The position numbers and the translations under genes are program-made. Below the pieces are notes generated by a model, which saw only the letters and a program-made list of their open reading frames with translations, did no database searches and was not told the origin of the DNA. From contig JAJZCU010000080.1 in assembly GCA_021828935.1 (NCBI GenBank), positions 1 through 8,052 on the forward strand: a DNA stretch of 8,052 bases, written 5' to 3'. Of the stretch, positions 1 through 5,564 are shown one piece after another. Origin of the DNA: Planctomycetota bacterium. Its GTDB lineage: Bacteria > Planctomycetota > Phycisphaerae > WQYP01. How positions within the stretch are numbered: the first letter of the stretch is position 1; each line of letters opens with the position of its first letter.

Positions 1-25
1 TGTGCATGCACATGCGCACGGCGCC
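1..25 (+). repeat. Left copy of a perfect 25-bp inverted repeat
   Basis: Bases 1-25 are the exact reverse complement of 1969-1993. The outer 12 bases, TGTGCATGCACA, are themselves a perfect palindrome, followed by TGCGCACGGCGCC. On the inner side the match stops at base 25; on the outer side it meets the window edge, so the repeat may be longer. It ends 23 nt before the carbonic anhydrase start codon and could hold an operator or be the end of a mobile or rearranged segment. Function unknown. Confidence 0.7.
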
Positions 26-48
26 ACCTCACGCGGTACGTTATACGC

Positions 49-630
49 ATGGCAATTTTAGACGACATTCTGGCTCACAATTCGCAGTTTGTGGAACAGC
101 GGCTTTATGAGCCGTTCCGCACTGATGTTTTTCCCGATAAAAAACTCGTGGTTCTCACCTGCATGGACACCCGCCTGGTGGAATTGCTGCCCCGCGCCAT
201 GAACCTGCGCAACGGCGACGCCAAGATTATTAAAAATGCCGGAGCCCTTGTTTCCCATCCTTTTGGCAGCGTGATGCGCAGCGTCATCGTGGCGGTTTAT
301 GAGTTAATGGCGGCTGAGATCGCGGTCGTGGGCCATTACGGCTGCGGCATGACCGGCCTAAGCTGCCAGCGGGTGCTGCAAAAGGCCGTGGCCCGGGGCG
401 TACCGCCGGAAACCATTGAAACGCTCAAACATGCCGGCGTCGGACTGGAACGGTGGCTCACTGGTTTTGATTCCCCCGAGGATGGCGTGCGCCAAAGCCT
501 GGCGATGATCCGTGAGCACCCGCTGCTGCCCAAAGACGTAATCGTGCATGGCCTGATGATCTGCCCCGAAACCGGCCGCTTGGACCTGCTTAGCAACGGC
601 TACGCGGCGGGCGAAAAGCAGGCCGGATAG
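49..630 (+). CDS. Beta-class carbonic anhydrase, short YtiB-like form
   Basis: This 193-residue cytoplasmic protein should interconvert CO2 and bicarbonate using a zinc ion. The beta-class zinc site is plain: CMDTR gives Cys38, Asp40 and Arg42 (the Asp-Arg dyad), and HYGC gives His96 and Cys99. The N-terminal run (DDILAHNSQFVEQ), the VVLTCMDTRL..LLP block and HPFGSVMRS closely follow the short Bacillus YtiB-like branch (about 190 residues), not the longer Can/CynT type. No signal peptide or membrane segment is visible. The ATG at 49 is chosen because the family N terminus begins there. No good Shine-Dalgarno precedes it, so translation may rely on another signal. An RraB-family gene follows 43 nt downstream on the same strand and may share its transcript. 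Bases 1-25, just upstream, form one copy of a 25-bp inverted repeat. Family assignment is confident. Some members of this branch have no shown hydratase activity, so activity is inferred from the intact zinc site. Confidence 0.93.
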   Translation: MAILDDILAHNSQFVEQRLYEPFRTDVFPDKKLVVLTCMDTRLVELLPRAMNLRNGDAKIIKNAGALVSHPFGSVMRSVIVAVYELMAAEIAVVGHYGCGMTGLSCQRVLQKAVARGVPPETIETLKHAGVGLERWLTGFDSPEDGVRQSLAMIREHPLLPKDVIVHGLMICPETGRLDLLSNGYAAGEKQAG

Positions 631-673
631 CGAATTCTTCGTAGTTGAATCGTCTCGTCATGGATATCAGCGC

Positions 674-1003
674 GTGATTATCGAAAAAGAAACAGTCGAA
701 GAAATGTTTGACCACATGCGGAAAAACGCGCCATGGGATATGGATGGCAACCTTCTGTGGGAGTATCATTTTTATTCCGATAACCTGCCAAAACTCAAAC
801 AACTCGCAGCGCAGCTTGCCACGGACGGCTACCGGACCTCAATCACCAAAGACGATGGCGCCCATTGGCTTGACGCCGAAAAGGTCGAAACGCATTCAGT
901 GGACAGCCTGACCCTGCGGAATGATCAATTGCATAAATTAGGCGAAGAATTCGGCGCCGAATACGACGGCATGGACGTAGGCGCCGCACCCTCCACAAAT
1001 TAA
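674..1003 (+). CDS. RraB-family protein (ribonuclease E inhibitor B-like)
   Basis: A 109-residue soluble acidic protein resembling the RraB family (regulator of ribonuclease E activity B). The family signs are the LLWEYHFYSDN segment (about residues 27-37), the LAAQLATDGYRTS helix-strand, and above all EFGAEYDGMDVG near the C terminus (about residues 92-103), a hallmark of the fold. In Escherichia coli RraB binds RNase E and inhibits it; many bacteria carry distant stand-alone homologues whose partner is unproven, so inhibition here is only inferred. The GTG at 674 is chosen because the first 20 residues (IIEKETVEEMFDHMRKN) fit the usual N-terminal helix of such homologues. An ATG at 704-706 would remove most of it. 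The Shine-Dalgarno is weak (GGAT near 662). The gene lies 43 nt after the carbonic anhydrase gene. No terminator follows directly; the nearest strong one is at 1555-1598. Confidence 0.75.
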   Translation: MIIEKETVEEMFDHMRKNAPWDMDGNLLWEYHFYSDNLPKLKQLAAQLATDGYRTSITKDDGAHWLDAEKVETHSVDSLTLRNDQLHKLGEEFGAEYDGMDVGAAPSTN

Positions 1004-1147
1004 AAACCCCATTGGCGCGCCGGCGCCCCGTGCGACGCCGCGATTTGTGCCGCCGCCGCGGGCGGCCGTACCGCGAGCCGGCAGCAGTGACACAATATTA
1101 CCGCCGTTACCTTTTGGCCTGGTTGTCGAGCCTCGGCAGAATGTTTG

Positions 1148-1446
1148 TCGTCGAACGGACGGGTAGCTCGCACCATATTAGTTGGCCAACCGGCCAGGCG
1201 CCCGTTCATTTGTCCAATCAATACCTTAGTAGGCTTAAAGCATTGTCCGGGTCCAGGCATGGCCCGTATCGCGTGGCGTTCCCGCTCCAGCGAATCCGGG
1301 GACACGGCCGTGTTCGGATATGTGCCCGGCGGACGCGGTTCTTTACGCTTCCGCCACATTTGGCGATCATAGCGAAACATGTGGCCCAGGAATTTTAGTG
1401 ACGCCCCCGGCTTTTTCAGGTTCACCAGCCGCGTCTTTTCCCGGGT
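1148..1446 (-). pseudogene. Decayed fragment of a group II intron reverse transcriptase/maturase
   Basis: Read on the minus strand from 1446, the translation begins TREKTRLVNLKKPGASLKF and continues FLGHMFRYDR, SPDSLERERHAIRAM, CFKPTKVLIGQMNGRLAGW. This follows the end of the reverse transcriptase domain (EKTR..L, FLGFTFRYDR, SxxALxRER) and the start of maturase domain X (CFKPxxxLIxxxNRxLxGWANYF). A TAG at 1449-1447 stops the frame upstream. After Trp (1188-1186) the expected GWANYF reads GWPTN; allowing one missing base restores W-A-N-x-Y-G-x-x-Y-P in the next frame. The N-terminal RT portion with the catalytic YxDD motif is absent, and no intron domain V hairpin is visible 3' of the fragment. 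It is therefore a truncated, frameshifted relic, not an active element. An open frame starting with GTG at 1425 (141 codons) covers part of it but is unlikely to be a working gene. The overlapping plus-strand frame at 1012-1398 is a shadow. Confidence 0.72.
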
Positions 1447-1450
1447 CTAT

Positions 1451-1490
1451 GTCAATTCATCCATCCCTGTTCTCCTCTGTGTACTCTTCT
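1451..1490. repeat. Possible copy of a dispersed 'CTCTGTGT' intergenic repeat
   Basis: The plus strand reads TCCATCCCTGTTCTCCTCTG followed by TGTACTC. From memory this resembles a dispersed non-coding sequence found in many environmental bacterial genomes, often mis-annotated as short proteins rich in HREHRE or EYTEENRDGW. It abuts the upstream limit of the reverse transcriptase relic (about 1447), so it may mark the junction where the element was cut. Only one copy is in this window, so repetition cannot be shown here. Confidence 0.35.
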
Positions 1491-1554
1491 AAGCAAGTCA
1501 AGCGGGTGAAAAAGAGGGGATCCTATTTCCTATATCCAAGCAGCGACCGTGGGC

Positions 1555-1598
1555 TTTGATCAGCCCCCCGCGCGCGGGGGGCTGATCAAAACTTTTTT
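1555..1598 (+). terminator. Strong intrinsic terminator: perfect 36-bp palindrome plus T6
   Basis: Bases 1555-1590 are a perfect palindrome (18-bp arms, TTTGATCAGCCCCCCGCG and its complement). As RNA it folds into about 16 pairs closed by a four-base loop. On the plus strand it is followed by AC and six T (1593-1598), the pattern of a Rho-independent terminator for rightward transcription. The minus-strand side has no T tract. No intact rightward gene lies just upstream: the RraB-family gene ends 550 nt earlier. It may serve that long transcript or belong to a lost gene. Confidence 0.75.
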
Positions 1599-1903
1599 CG
1601 ACTGCCTGCTCGGCGCCTCAGCGTTTTATTTTATAACCATCCGTCGGCTGCGGGCGTCCACGCAATCGGCGCTGCCGACGGTGGGCCCGGCCCATAAGCT
1701 CTCGGCGTAAAACGGACTGCGGGTGCAAAGGTTAAATTTTTGCAGGCGAAACCCTGGCGCCGCAAACGTGTCGTTTCATCCCGCTGGGGAGTATCTTTCA
1801 CGCGCCCCCATTCGCCGACATTGGATGCGGCATATGCGCCCGCGCGACCGCACATGCGCGCACCGGCGACCGCGCAACGCCGTAGAATTGTGTCGCCGAC
1901 GCG

Positions 1904-1936
1904 CGCCCGTCCCGGCCCGCTGGGCCGGCGCGGGCG
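1904..1936. other. GC-rich hairpin
   Basis: CGCCCG, two bases, CCGGCCC, the loop GCT, GGGCCGG, two bases and CGGGCG form a stem of 6 plus 7 pairs around a 2x2 mismatch. There is no T run on either side, so it is not a standard intrinsic terminator. It may be chance in GC-rich DNA, a protein site, or part of a longer RNA leader. Confidence 0.4.
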
Positions 1937-1968
1937 GCTAACAGGGTTGGTAATGGTTTGAAATTTTT

Positions 1969-1993
1969 GGCGCCGTGCGCATGTGCATGCACA
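1969..1993 (-). repeat. Right copy of the 25-bp inverted repeat
   Basis: GGCGCCGTGCGC followed by ATGTGCATGCACA is the exact reverse complement of bases 1-25. The two copies enclose about 1.94 kb holding the carbonic anhydrase, the RraB-family gene, the reverse transcriptase relic and the palindromic terminator. This copy contains the same 12-bp palindrome TGTGCATGCACA (1982-1993). The flanks inside the pair do not match each other. Confidence 0.7.
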
Positions 1994-2152
1994 TCACGCC
2001 TTCGGCGGCGGCGCACACAAAATCGATGCCGCACCAACCCGCGGACGATGGGCGACGAACGGTTTTGGCAACTTCAGGCGGTTTCTAACCATTAAAACGC
2101 CCCCCCCAAAAGTTTTGCCACGCGCCCCCGCTGCCCGCGCCAAGCCATTCCC

Positions 2153-2181
2153 CTGACAACCGCCGTGTTCCCCCATATAAT
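2153..2181 (+). promoter_or_regulatory. Sigma-70-type promoter for sdhB
   Basis: CTGACA (2153-2158), exactly 17 bases, then TATAAT (2176-2181): a five-of-six -35 and a perfect -10 at ideal spacing. Transcription should start near 2188. That leaves a short leader of about 30 nt before the ATG at 2219. It also rules out the upstream GTG at 2165, which lies inside the promoter. Confidence 0.75.
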
Positions 2182-2207
2182 CTTTTTCTTGGCCATGACC
2201 AGCTTAC

Positions 2208-2213
2208 AAGAGG
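2208..2213 (+). promoter_or_regulatory. Ribosome binding site deciding the sdhB start
   Basis: AAGAGG lies 5 nt before the ATG at 2219. It favours that codon over the in-frame ATG at 2195, which has no such site and would sit only about 7 nt from the predicted transcription start. Confidence 0.7.
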
Positions 2214-2218
2214 ATGCC

Positions 2219-2995
2219 ATGATTGCCCCGGCCCAGACGGCCCCTTCCATTCGTGTTAAAGTAAAACGCCAGGATACTCCCGGCAAGGAGCCTTATTGGC
2301 AGACTTTTACCGTGCCCTACCGTCCCAACCTCAATGTTACCAGCCTGTTGCAATACATTGCCGGGCATCCGGTGACAGCGGAGGGCGCCACCGCCGCTGC
2401 GCCGGCCTACGACGCGGCGTGCCTGGAAGAGGTCTGCGGCAGCTGCACCATGCTGATCAATGGCAAGGTGCGGCAGGCCTGTTCGGCGTTGGTGGATCCG
2501 CTGTTGAAAGAGAATGCCCAGGAAATTACGCTGGCCCCCATGAGCAAATTTCCGGTGGTGCGAGACCTGATGGTGGACCGCACGCGGATGTTTGATAACT
2601 TGCGACGCATCAAAGCGTGGATACCCATTGATGGCACGTATAATCTGGGCAGCGGCCCGCCGGTGAGCCCCAAGACCCAGGAAACGCTCTACCCGCTTTC
2701 ACGCTGCATGACCTGCGGTTGCTGTCTGGAGGCCTGCCCACAGTTCACGGCGGATAATAAATTCGTCGGCGCCCAGATTTTCAGCCTGGTCCGTTATTAC
2801 AATCTGCACCCCACCGGAAAACAGGACGCCGATGAGCGTCTGGAAACCGTTATGGGCGAGGGCGGCATTACCGACTGCGGCAACGCCCAAAACTGCGTGA
2901 AGGTGTGCCCCAAGGAAATTCCATTAACTGACAGCATCGGCGCCCTGGGGCGCTTGGCCACCGTGTACAGCATTAAGAAATTTTTTACAAAATAA
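2219..2995 (+). CDS. sdhB: Succinate dehydrogenase/fumarate reductase iron-sulfur subunit
   Basis: This 258-residue iron-sulfur subunit passes electrons from the flavoprotein SdhA to membrane quinone (complex II). An N-terminal ferredoxin-like domain binds [2Fe-2S] through Cys68, Cys73, Cys76 and Cys88 (ACLEEVCGSC...QAC). The C-terminal domain has RCMTCGCCLEACP (Cys163, 166, 169, 173; Cys168 is extra) and DCGNAQNCVKVCPKEIPLT (Cys220, 226, 230) for the [4Fe-4S] and [3Fe-4S] centres. The DCGNAQNC form is that of the Bacillus/epsilonproteobacterial/planctomycete branch, not the E. coli type, and this branch normally pairs with a single SdhC bearing two haems. The start at 2219 is set by AAGAGG 5 nt upstream and by the promoter at 2153-2181. 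A promoter directly in front, a gene-free region upstream and an unrelated gene downstream mean sdhA and sdhC are not adjacent, which is unusual. The protein is complete and all cluster ligands are present. Confidence 0.95.
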   Translation: MIAPAQTAPSIRVKVKRQDTPGKEPYWQTFTVPYRPNLNVTSLLQYIAGHPVTAEGATAAAPAYDAACLEEVCGSCTMLINGKVRQACSALVDPLLKENAQEITLAPMSKFPVVRDLMVDRTRMFDNLRRIKAWIPIDGTYNLGSGPPVSPKTQETLYPLSRCMTCGCCLEACPQFTADNKFVGAQIFSLVRYYNLHPTGKQDADERLETVMGEGGITDCGNAQNCVKVCPKEIPLTDSIGALGRLATVYSIKKFFTK

Positions 2996-3006
2996 CGCAC
3001 AACATG

Positions 3007-3076
3007 CCCCGCCCGGCGGCGGCAAATCGTGCCCCGACGCAAAAGTTGCCATTTCGGCCAGGCGGCGGGGTTTTTT
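3007..3076 (+). terminator. Possible terminator after sdhB
   Basis: CCCCGCC (3007-3013) can pair with GGCGGGG (3064-3070), followed at once by six T (3071-3076). The loop is long (about 50 nt) but can form an inner GGCAA/TTGCC stem. The T run after a G-rich arm is typical, the long loop is not. It would separate sdhB from the cyclophilin gene. Confidence 0.38.
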
Positions 3077-3118
3077 ACCGTACCTCTAACATTCAGCCTA
3101 TTTTGCAAGGAGCGAACC

Positions 3119-3631
3119 ATGGCGGAACAGCAAAAGACACCCGCGGCCAAACCCCGCGCCACGATGGACACCGATTTCGGCGTCATTGAACTGGAATTTT
3201 GGCCCGACGTGGCGCCAAAAACTGTGAAGAATTTTTTGGAACTCTCCGGCAAAGGCTTCTACAACGGCCTGACATTTCACCGGGTTATTCCAGGATTTAT
3301 GATCCAGGGCGGCTGCCCGCGCGGCGTTGGCACCGGCGGCCCGGGGTACACCATTCCGGCGGAATTCAGCCAGCGTAAGCATGTGCGCGGCGTAATTAGC
3401 ATGGCCCGCAGCAACGATCCGGATTCCGCCGGTTCGCAATTTTTTATTGTACACAAAGACAGCCCGCATTTGGACGGGCAGTATACCGCCTTCGGTATGG
3501 TGGTTTCCGGTCTGGACGTGGTCGATAAAATCGCCGCTGTTCCCTTAAAAGACCGAAACTCCGGCGCTCCGGTAAACAAACCGCATATTAAAACCATCAC
3601 CGTGGAAGGAACCGCTGCGCCGGCGCAGTGA
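3119..3631 (+). CDS. Cyclophilin-type peptidyl-prolyl cis-trans isomerase, cytoplasmic
   Basis: A 170-residue single-domain cyclophilin that should speed cis-trans isomerisation of proline peptide bonds during protein folding. The active site is intact: FHRVIPGFMIQGG supplies Arg55, Phe60 and Gln63; GSQFFI supplies Gln107 and Phe109; YTAFGMVVSGLDVVDKI closes the barrel. The position of human CypA Trp121 is His117 (PHLDG), a usual change in bacterial cyclophilins that is linked to weak cyclosporin binding. A short charged Lys/Pro tail of about 15 residues precedes the domain, and no signal peptide is present, so it resembles cytoplasmic PpiB. The start is fixed by AAGGAG at 3107-3112, 6 nt before the ATG. 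The open frame extends about 30 codons further up, but that part has no site and reads as intergenic DNA. The gene follows sdhB by 123 nt, with a possible terminator between, so it is probably its own unit. Confidence 0.94.
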   Translation: MAEQQKTPAAKPRATMDTDFGVIELEFWPDVAPKTVKNFLELSGKGFYNGLTFHRVIPGFMIQGGCPRGVGTGGPGYTIPAEFSQRKHVRGVISMARSNDPDSAGSQFFIVHKDSPHLDGQYTAFGMVVSGLDVVDKIAAVPLKDRNSGAPVNKPHIKTITVEGTAAPAQ

Positions 3632-3744
3632 TAACGATACGACGACGACCGCGGGGGGGCGCGTGTGTCCTTGAAATTGTTATCAGACTTCTGGCACGGA
3701 CGCGAATCAACCGGGCGCCAAAGTCGCGCTTCCAATTGGCCGAC

Positions 3745-3783
3745 GTAACTCCTGGCGGGAAATCCACCCGCCGGGAGCGTTAC
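3745..3783 (+). promoter_or_regulatory. Hairpin burying the ribosome site of the downstream small gene
   Basis: GTAACTCCTGGCGGG (3745-3759) pairs with CCCGCCGGGAGCGTTAC (3767-3783). The stem has about 15 pairs with one T-G pair and a 2-nt bulge, around the loop AAATCCA. The Shine-Dalgarno GGGAG (3773-3777) lies in the 3' arm, and the stem ends 3 nt before the ATG at 3787. No T run follows, so it is not an intrinsic terminator. It could hold translation off until melted or bound. Confidence 0.5.
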
Positions 3784-3786
3784 GCC

Positions 3787-4152
3787 ATGATTAATTCCGT
3801 CACCGTAAGCAATCCGAATCTAAACAGCCTGCTGACCAGCGCGCAGAACGCATTTTCCGCGGGCGATGCGCTATTAAACAAGGCGGCCAACCAGATCGTC
3901 TCGCCGCCGCCAACCGCCGGCGCGGCGGGCGCCAACGCGGCAACCGCTGCGGCCACCGCCGCCCTGGCGCCATCGGGCCTTCCACCGTTGACGCCCGGGG
4001 AGCCCGGAAGTTCCGCGACCATCGCGGGATTCGCCAATTTGATCCGGGGACAAAGCGACGTTCTTGCAGGCGTGGCCTTGGCGCATGTATACCAACGCAC
4101 CACGCAGGATCTGATGAATATGCTGGCGCCGCCCCGGCGGCCTGTGGGGTAA
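3787..4152 (+). CDS. Small Ala/Pro-rich protein, function unknown; faint flagellar rod/hook-like ends
   Basis: I do not firmly recognise this 121-residue protein. Residues 1-38 form a likely helix (SLLTSAQNAFSAGDALLNKAANQIV). Residues 39-75 are a low-complexity Pro/Ala/Gly/Thr linker (PPPTAGAAGANAATAAATAA). Residues 76-114 form a second amphipathic helix (ANLIRGQSDVLAGVALAHVYQRTTQDLMNML), and PPRRPVG ends the chain. There is no signal peptide or clear membrane span. The two-helix plan, with an ALxxxANxI-like first helix and a VxxTxDLMNxL-like end, loosely recalls the paired terminal helices of flagellar rod/hook proteins and their short relatives; this is inference only. The ATG at 3787 is chosen for GGGAG 9 nt upstream; the open frame to 3628 overlaps the cyclophilin stop and lacks a site. 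The gene converges with glutamate dehydrogenase, 72 nt apart. Confidence 0.6.
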   Translation: MINSVTVSNPNLNSLLTSAQNAFSAGDALLNKAANQIVSPPPTAGAAGANAATAAATAALAPSGLPPLTPGEPGSSATIAGFANLIRGQSDVLAGVALAHVYQRTTQDLMNMLAPPRRPVG

Positions 4153-4224
4153 TTGAGTCTCGTCGCGCCAAAGCCCTGGCCAAGGCCGGAGCTATATAGT
4201 GTCGGCGGTGGTTGCGGCAGCGCC

Positions 4225-5553
4225 TCACGGAAATATGCCGCGATTCTGATAACATGCCGTGATATGTTCAATGGCAACGCAGTAGGCCGCGGTTTGCAGG
4301 TCCACTTCATACTGGTGCGCGGCCAGGCGCACGCGCCGCGCGGCCAGCGTGATGGTCTTTTTTAATTCACGGTCTACGCGCTCAAGCTCCCAATGCACGC
4401 CGGTTTTATTTTGCACCCATTCCAGATAACTGACCGTCACGCCGCCGGCGTTGCACAAAATCGCCGGCAGCACGGCGATGCGCCGCCGCAGCAACAGCTC
4501 CGCGGCCTCCGGCGTTAGCGGGCCGTTGCCGCCCTCGGCCACCACGCGGCAGGAAAGCCGTTGGGCCACGGCGCCGTCCACCATGCGTTCCAACGCGGCG
4601 GGGATAAACACATCCACATTTAATTCATAAAATTGTTCCACGCTTAACGATTCCACGCCGGCGCCGGAGAAATTCTTCACGCCACCCGTGCGCGCCACAT
4701 GCGCAGCCAATTGCGCGGCGTCCATGCCGCCGGAACCGTCGGCGGCGCCCACCGCGCCGGTGGCGTCCATGGCGGCGCACAGAACACCCCCTTCGGCCTG
4801 CAGCAGCCGCGCCGTGTTGCTGCCCACATTGCCAAAGCCCAGCACGCTGAAGCGCAGGCCCGCCGCCTGCAGGCCAAACTCCGGCAGCAGTTCCAGCAAT
4901 ACATAACAAATACCTTGGCCGGTGGCTTTTTCACGCCCCTCGCTGCCGCCGCATTGCACCGATTTTCCGGTAACCACATGGGCCAGACCCTGACGCGAGT
5001 GTTCTCCATGCGTGTTTAGATACGTGTCCATCATCCAATCCATCACCTGCGCATTGGTGCCCACATCCGGCGCTGGAATGTCATAATCCGGGCCGATGTT
5101 GCTGCCCAAGGCCGCCGTGAAGCGGCGCGTCATGCGCATGAGTTCATCGGCGGAGAGCGCCCGCGGGTCCACCTTCACGCCCCCCTTGGCGCCGCCGAAG
5201 GGCAGACGCATCAACGCGCATTTCATGGTCATCCAGAGCGAAAGCGCCTTTACGTCGTCCAGGCTTAAGTCCGGGTGAAAGCGGACGCCCCCCTTGTACG
5301 GCCCTAATATATTATTATGCTGGATGCGGTAGCCCTTGAGTATTTTGTAATGCCCGTCATCCATGCGCACCGGAAAATTGACAATCAGCTCGTTCTTCGG
5401 CTGGCTCAGAATGGCCGCGATAAATTCCGGCGCCTGCAGCGTGCGGCACGCCCGGTTCACAGACGCCACGGCCATGGCAAACAAAGAATTGGGGTCCTGC
5501 GGCTCCAGGGCCTCCGCCGGCGGAAGGACGCTGGGGGCTGAAACGGCGGGCAT
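4225..5553 (-). CDS. gdhA: Glutamate dehydrogenase (Glu/Leu/Phe/Val dehydrogenase family)
   Basis: A 442-residue cytoplasmic enzyme of the hexameric class, near the usual 410-450. It reversibly converts glutamate to 2-oxoglutarate and ammonium. The substrate domain has GPYKGGVRFHP (Lys87), LWMTMKCAL (Lys111), LPFGGAKGGV with the catalytic Lys123, and PAPDVGTN with the catalytic Asp163. The Rossmann domain has GFGNVG (239-244), and CNAGGVTVSYLEWVQN lies near the C terminus. An Asp after the second strand (AAMDATG) fits NAD+ use, as in RocG/GudB-like enzymes, but cofactor choice is not settled by sequence. The start at 5553 has AAGGAG (minus strand, 5564-5559) 5 nt upstream; the 22 residues encoded further up look like a signal peptide only by chance. 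The gene diverges from the methyltransferase over a 193-nt gap containing a 14-bp near-palindrome (5619-5632). A paralogue using another amino acid is possible. Confidence 0.93.
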   Translation of the reverse strand: MPAVSAPSVLPPAEALEPQDPNSLFAMAVASVNRACRTLQAPEFIAAILSQPKNELIVNFPVRMDDGHYKILKGYRIQHNNILGPYKGGVRFHPDLSLDDVKALSLWMTMKCALMRLPFGGAKGGVKVDPRALSADELMRMTRRFTAALGSNIGPDYDIPAPDVGTNAQVMDWMMDTYLNTHGEHSRQGLAHVVTGKSVQCGGSEGREKATGQGICYVLLELLPEFGLQAAGLRFSVLGFGNVGSNTARLLQAEGGVLCAAMDATGAVGAADGSGGMDAAQLAAHVARTGGVKNFSGAGVESLSVEQFYELNVDVFIPAALERMVDGAVAQRLSCRVVAEGGNGPLTPEAAELLLRRRIAVLPAILCNAGGVTVSYLEWVQNKTGVHWELERVDRELKKTITLAARRVRLAAHQYEVDLQTAAYCVAIEHITACYQNRGIFP

Positions 5554-5558
5554 AAGCA

Positions 5559-5564
5559 CTCCTT
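5559..5564 (-). promoter_or_regulatory. Ribosome binding site deciding the glutamate dehydrogenase start
   Basis: AAGGAG on the minus strand, 5 nt before the ATG at 5553-5551. It selects this start over the in-frame upstream ATG at 5619, whose extra residues are not part of the family. Confidence 0.75.

Larger units (their letters stand above)
1600..2150. other. Gene-free GC-rich stretch upstream of sdhB
   Basis: I see no credible gene here: the open frames are short, arginine-rich and resemble nothing I know, as expected of chance frames in GC-rich DNA. The stretch holds a small hairpin at 1641-1648/1674-1681 (CCGTCGGC with GCCGACGG), a stronger one at 1904-1936, a 10-base partial copy of the window-edge repeat at 1850-1859, the right 25-bp inverted repeat copy, and a run of eight C at 2100-2107. 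No tRNA or known structured RNA was recognised. Confidence 0.5.

Noticed and set aside
41..51. TTATAC before the carbonic anhydrase ATG as a -10 box for leaderless translation
   Set aside because: A start site set by it would fall inside the coding sequence, so it cannot serve this start codon.
1012..1398. Plus-strand 128-codon open frame
   Set aside because: It lies opposite the reverse transcriptase relic, is arginine-rich with no recognisable family, and is best explained as a shadow in GC-rich DNA.
1798..2037. Minus-strand Arg/Ala-rich open frames in the sdhB upstream region
   Set aside because: Composition follows the GC-rich base content, no ribosome site or family resemblance is seen, and they overlap hairpins and the repeat copy.
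2165..2218. Upstream GTG/ATG starts for sdhB giving an N-terminal hydrophobic extension
   Set aside because: The GTG falls inside the -35 to -10 region of the promoter, and AAGAGG points to the ATG at 2219.
3029..3118. N-terminal extension of the cyclophilin that could resemble a leader peptide
   Set aside because: It has no ribosome site, overlaps the likely sdhB terminator, and AAGGAG directly precedes the ATG at 3119.
3690..3707. TGGCAC resembling a sigma-54 -24 element upstream of the small gene
   Set aside because: The required GC-containing -12 element at the right spacing is absent.
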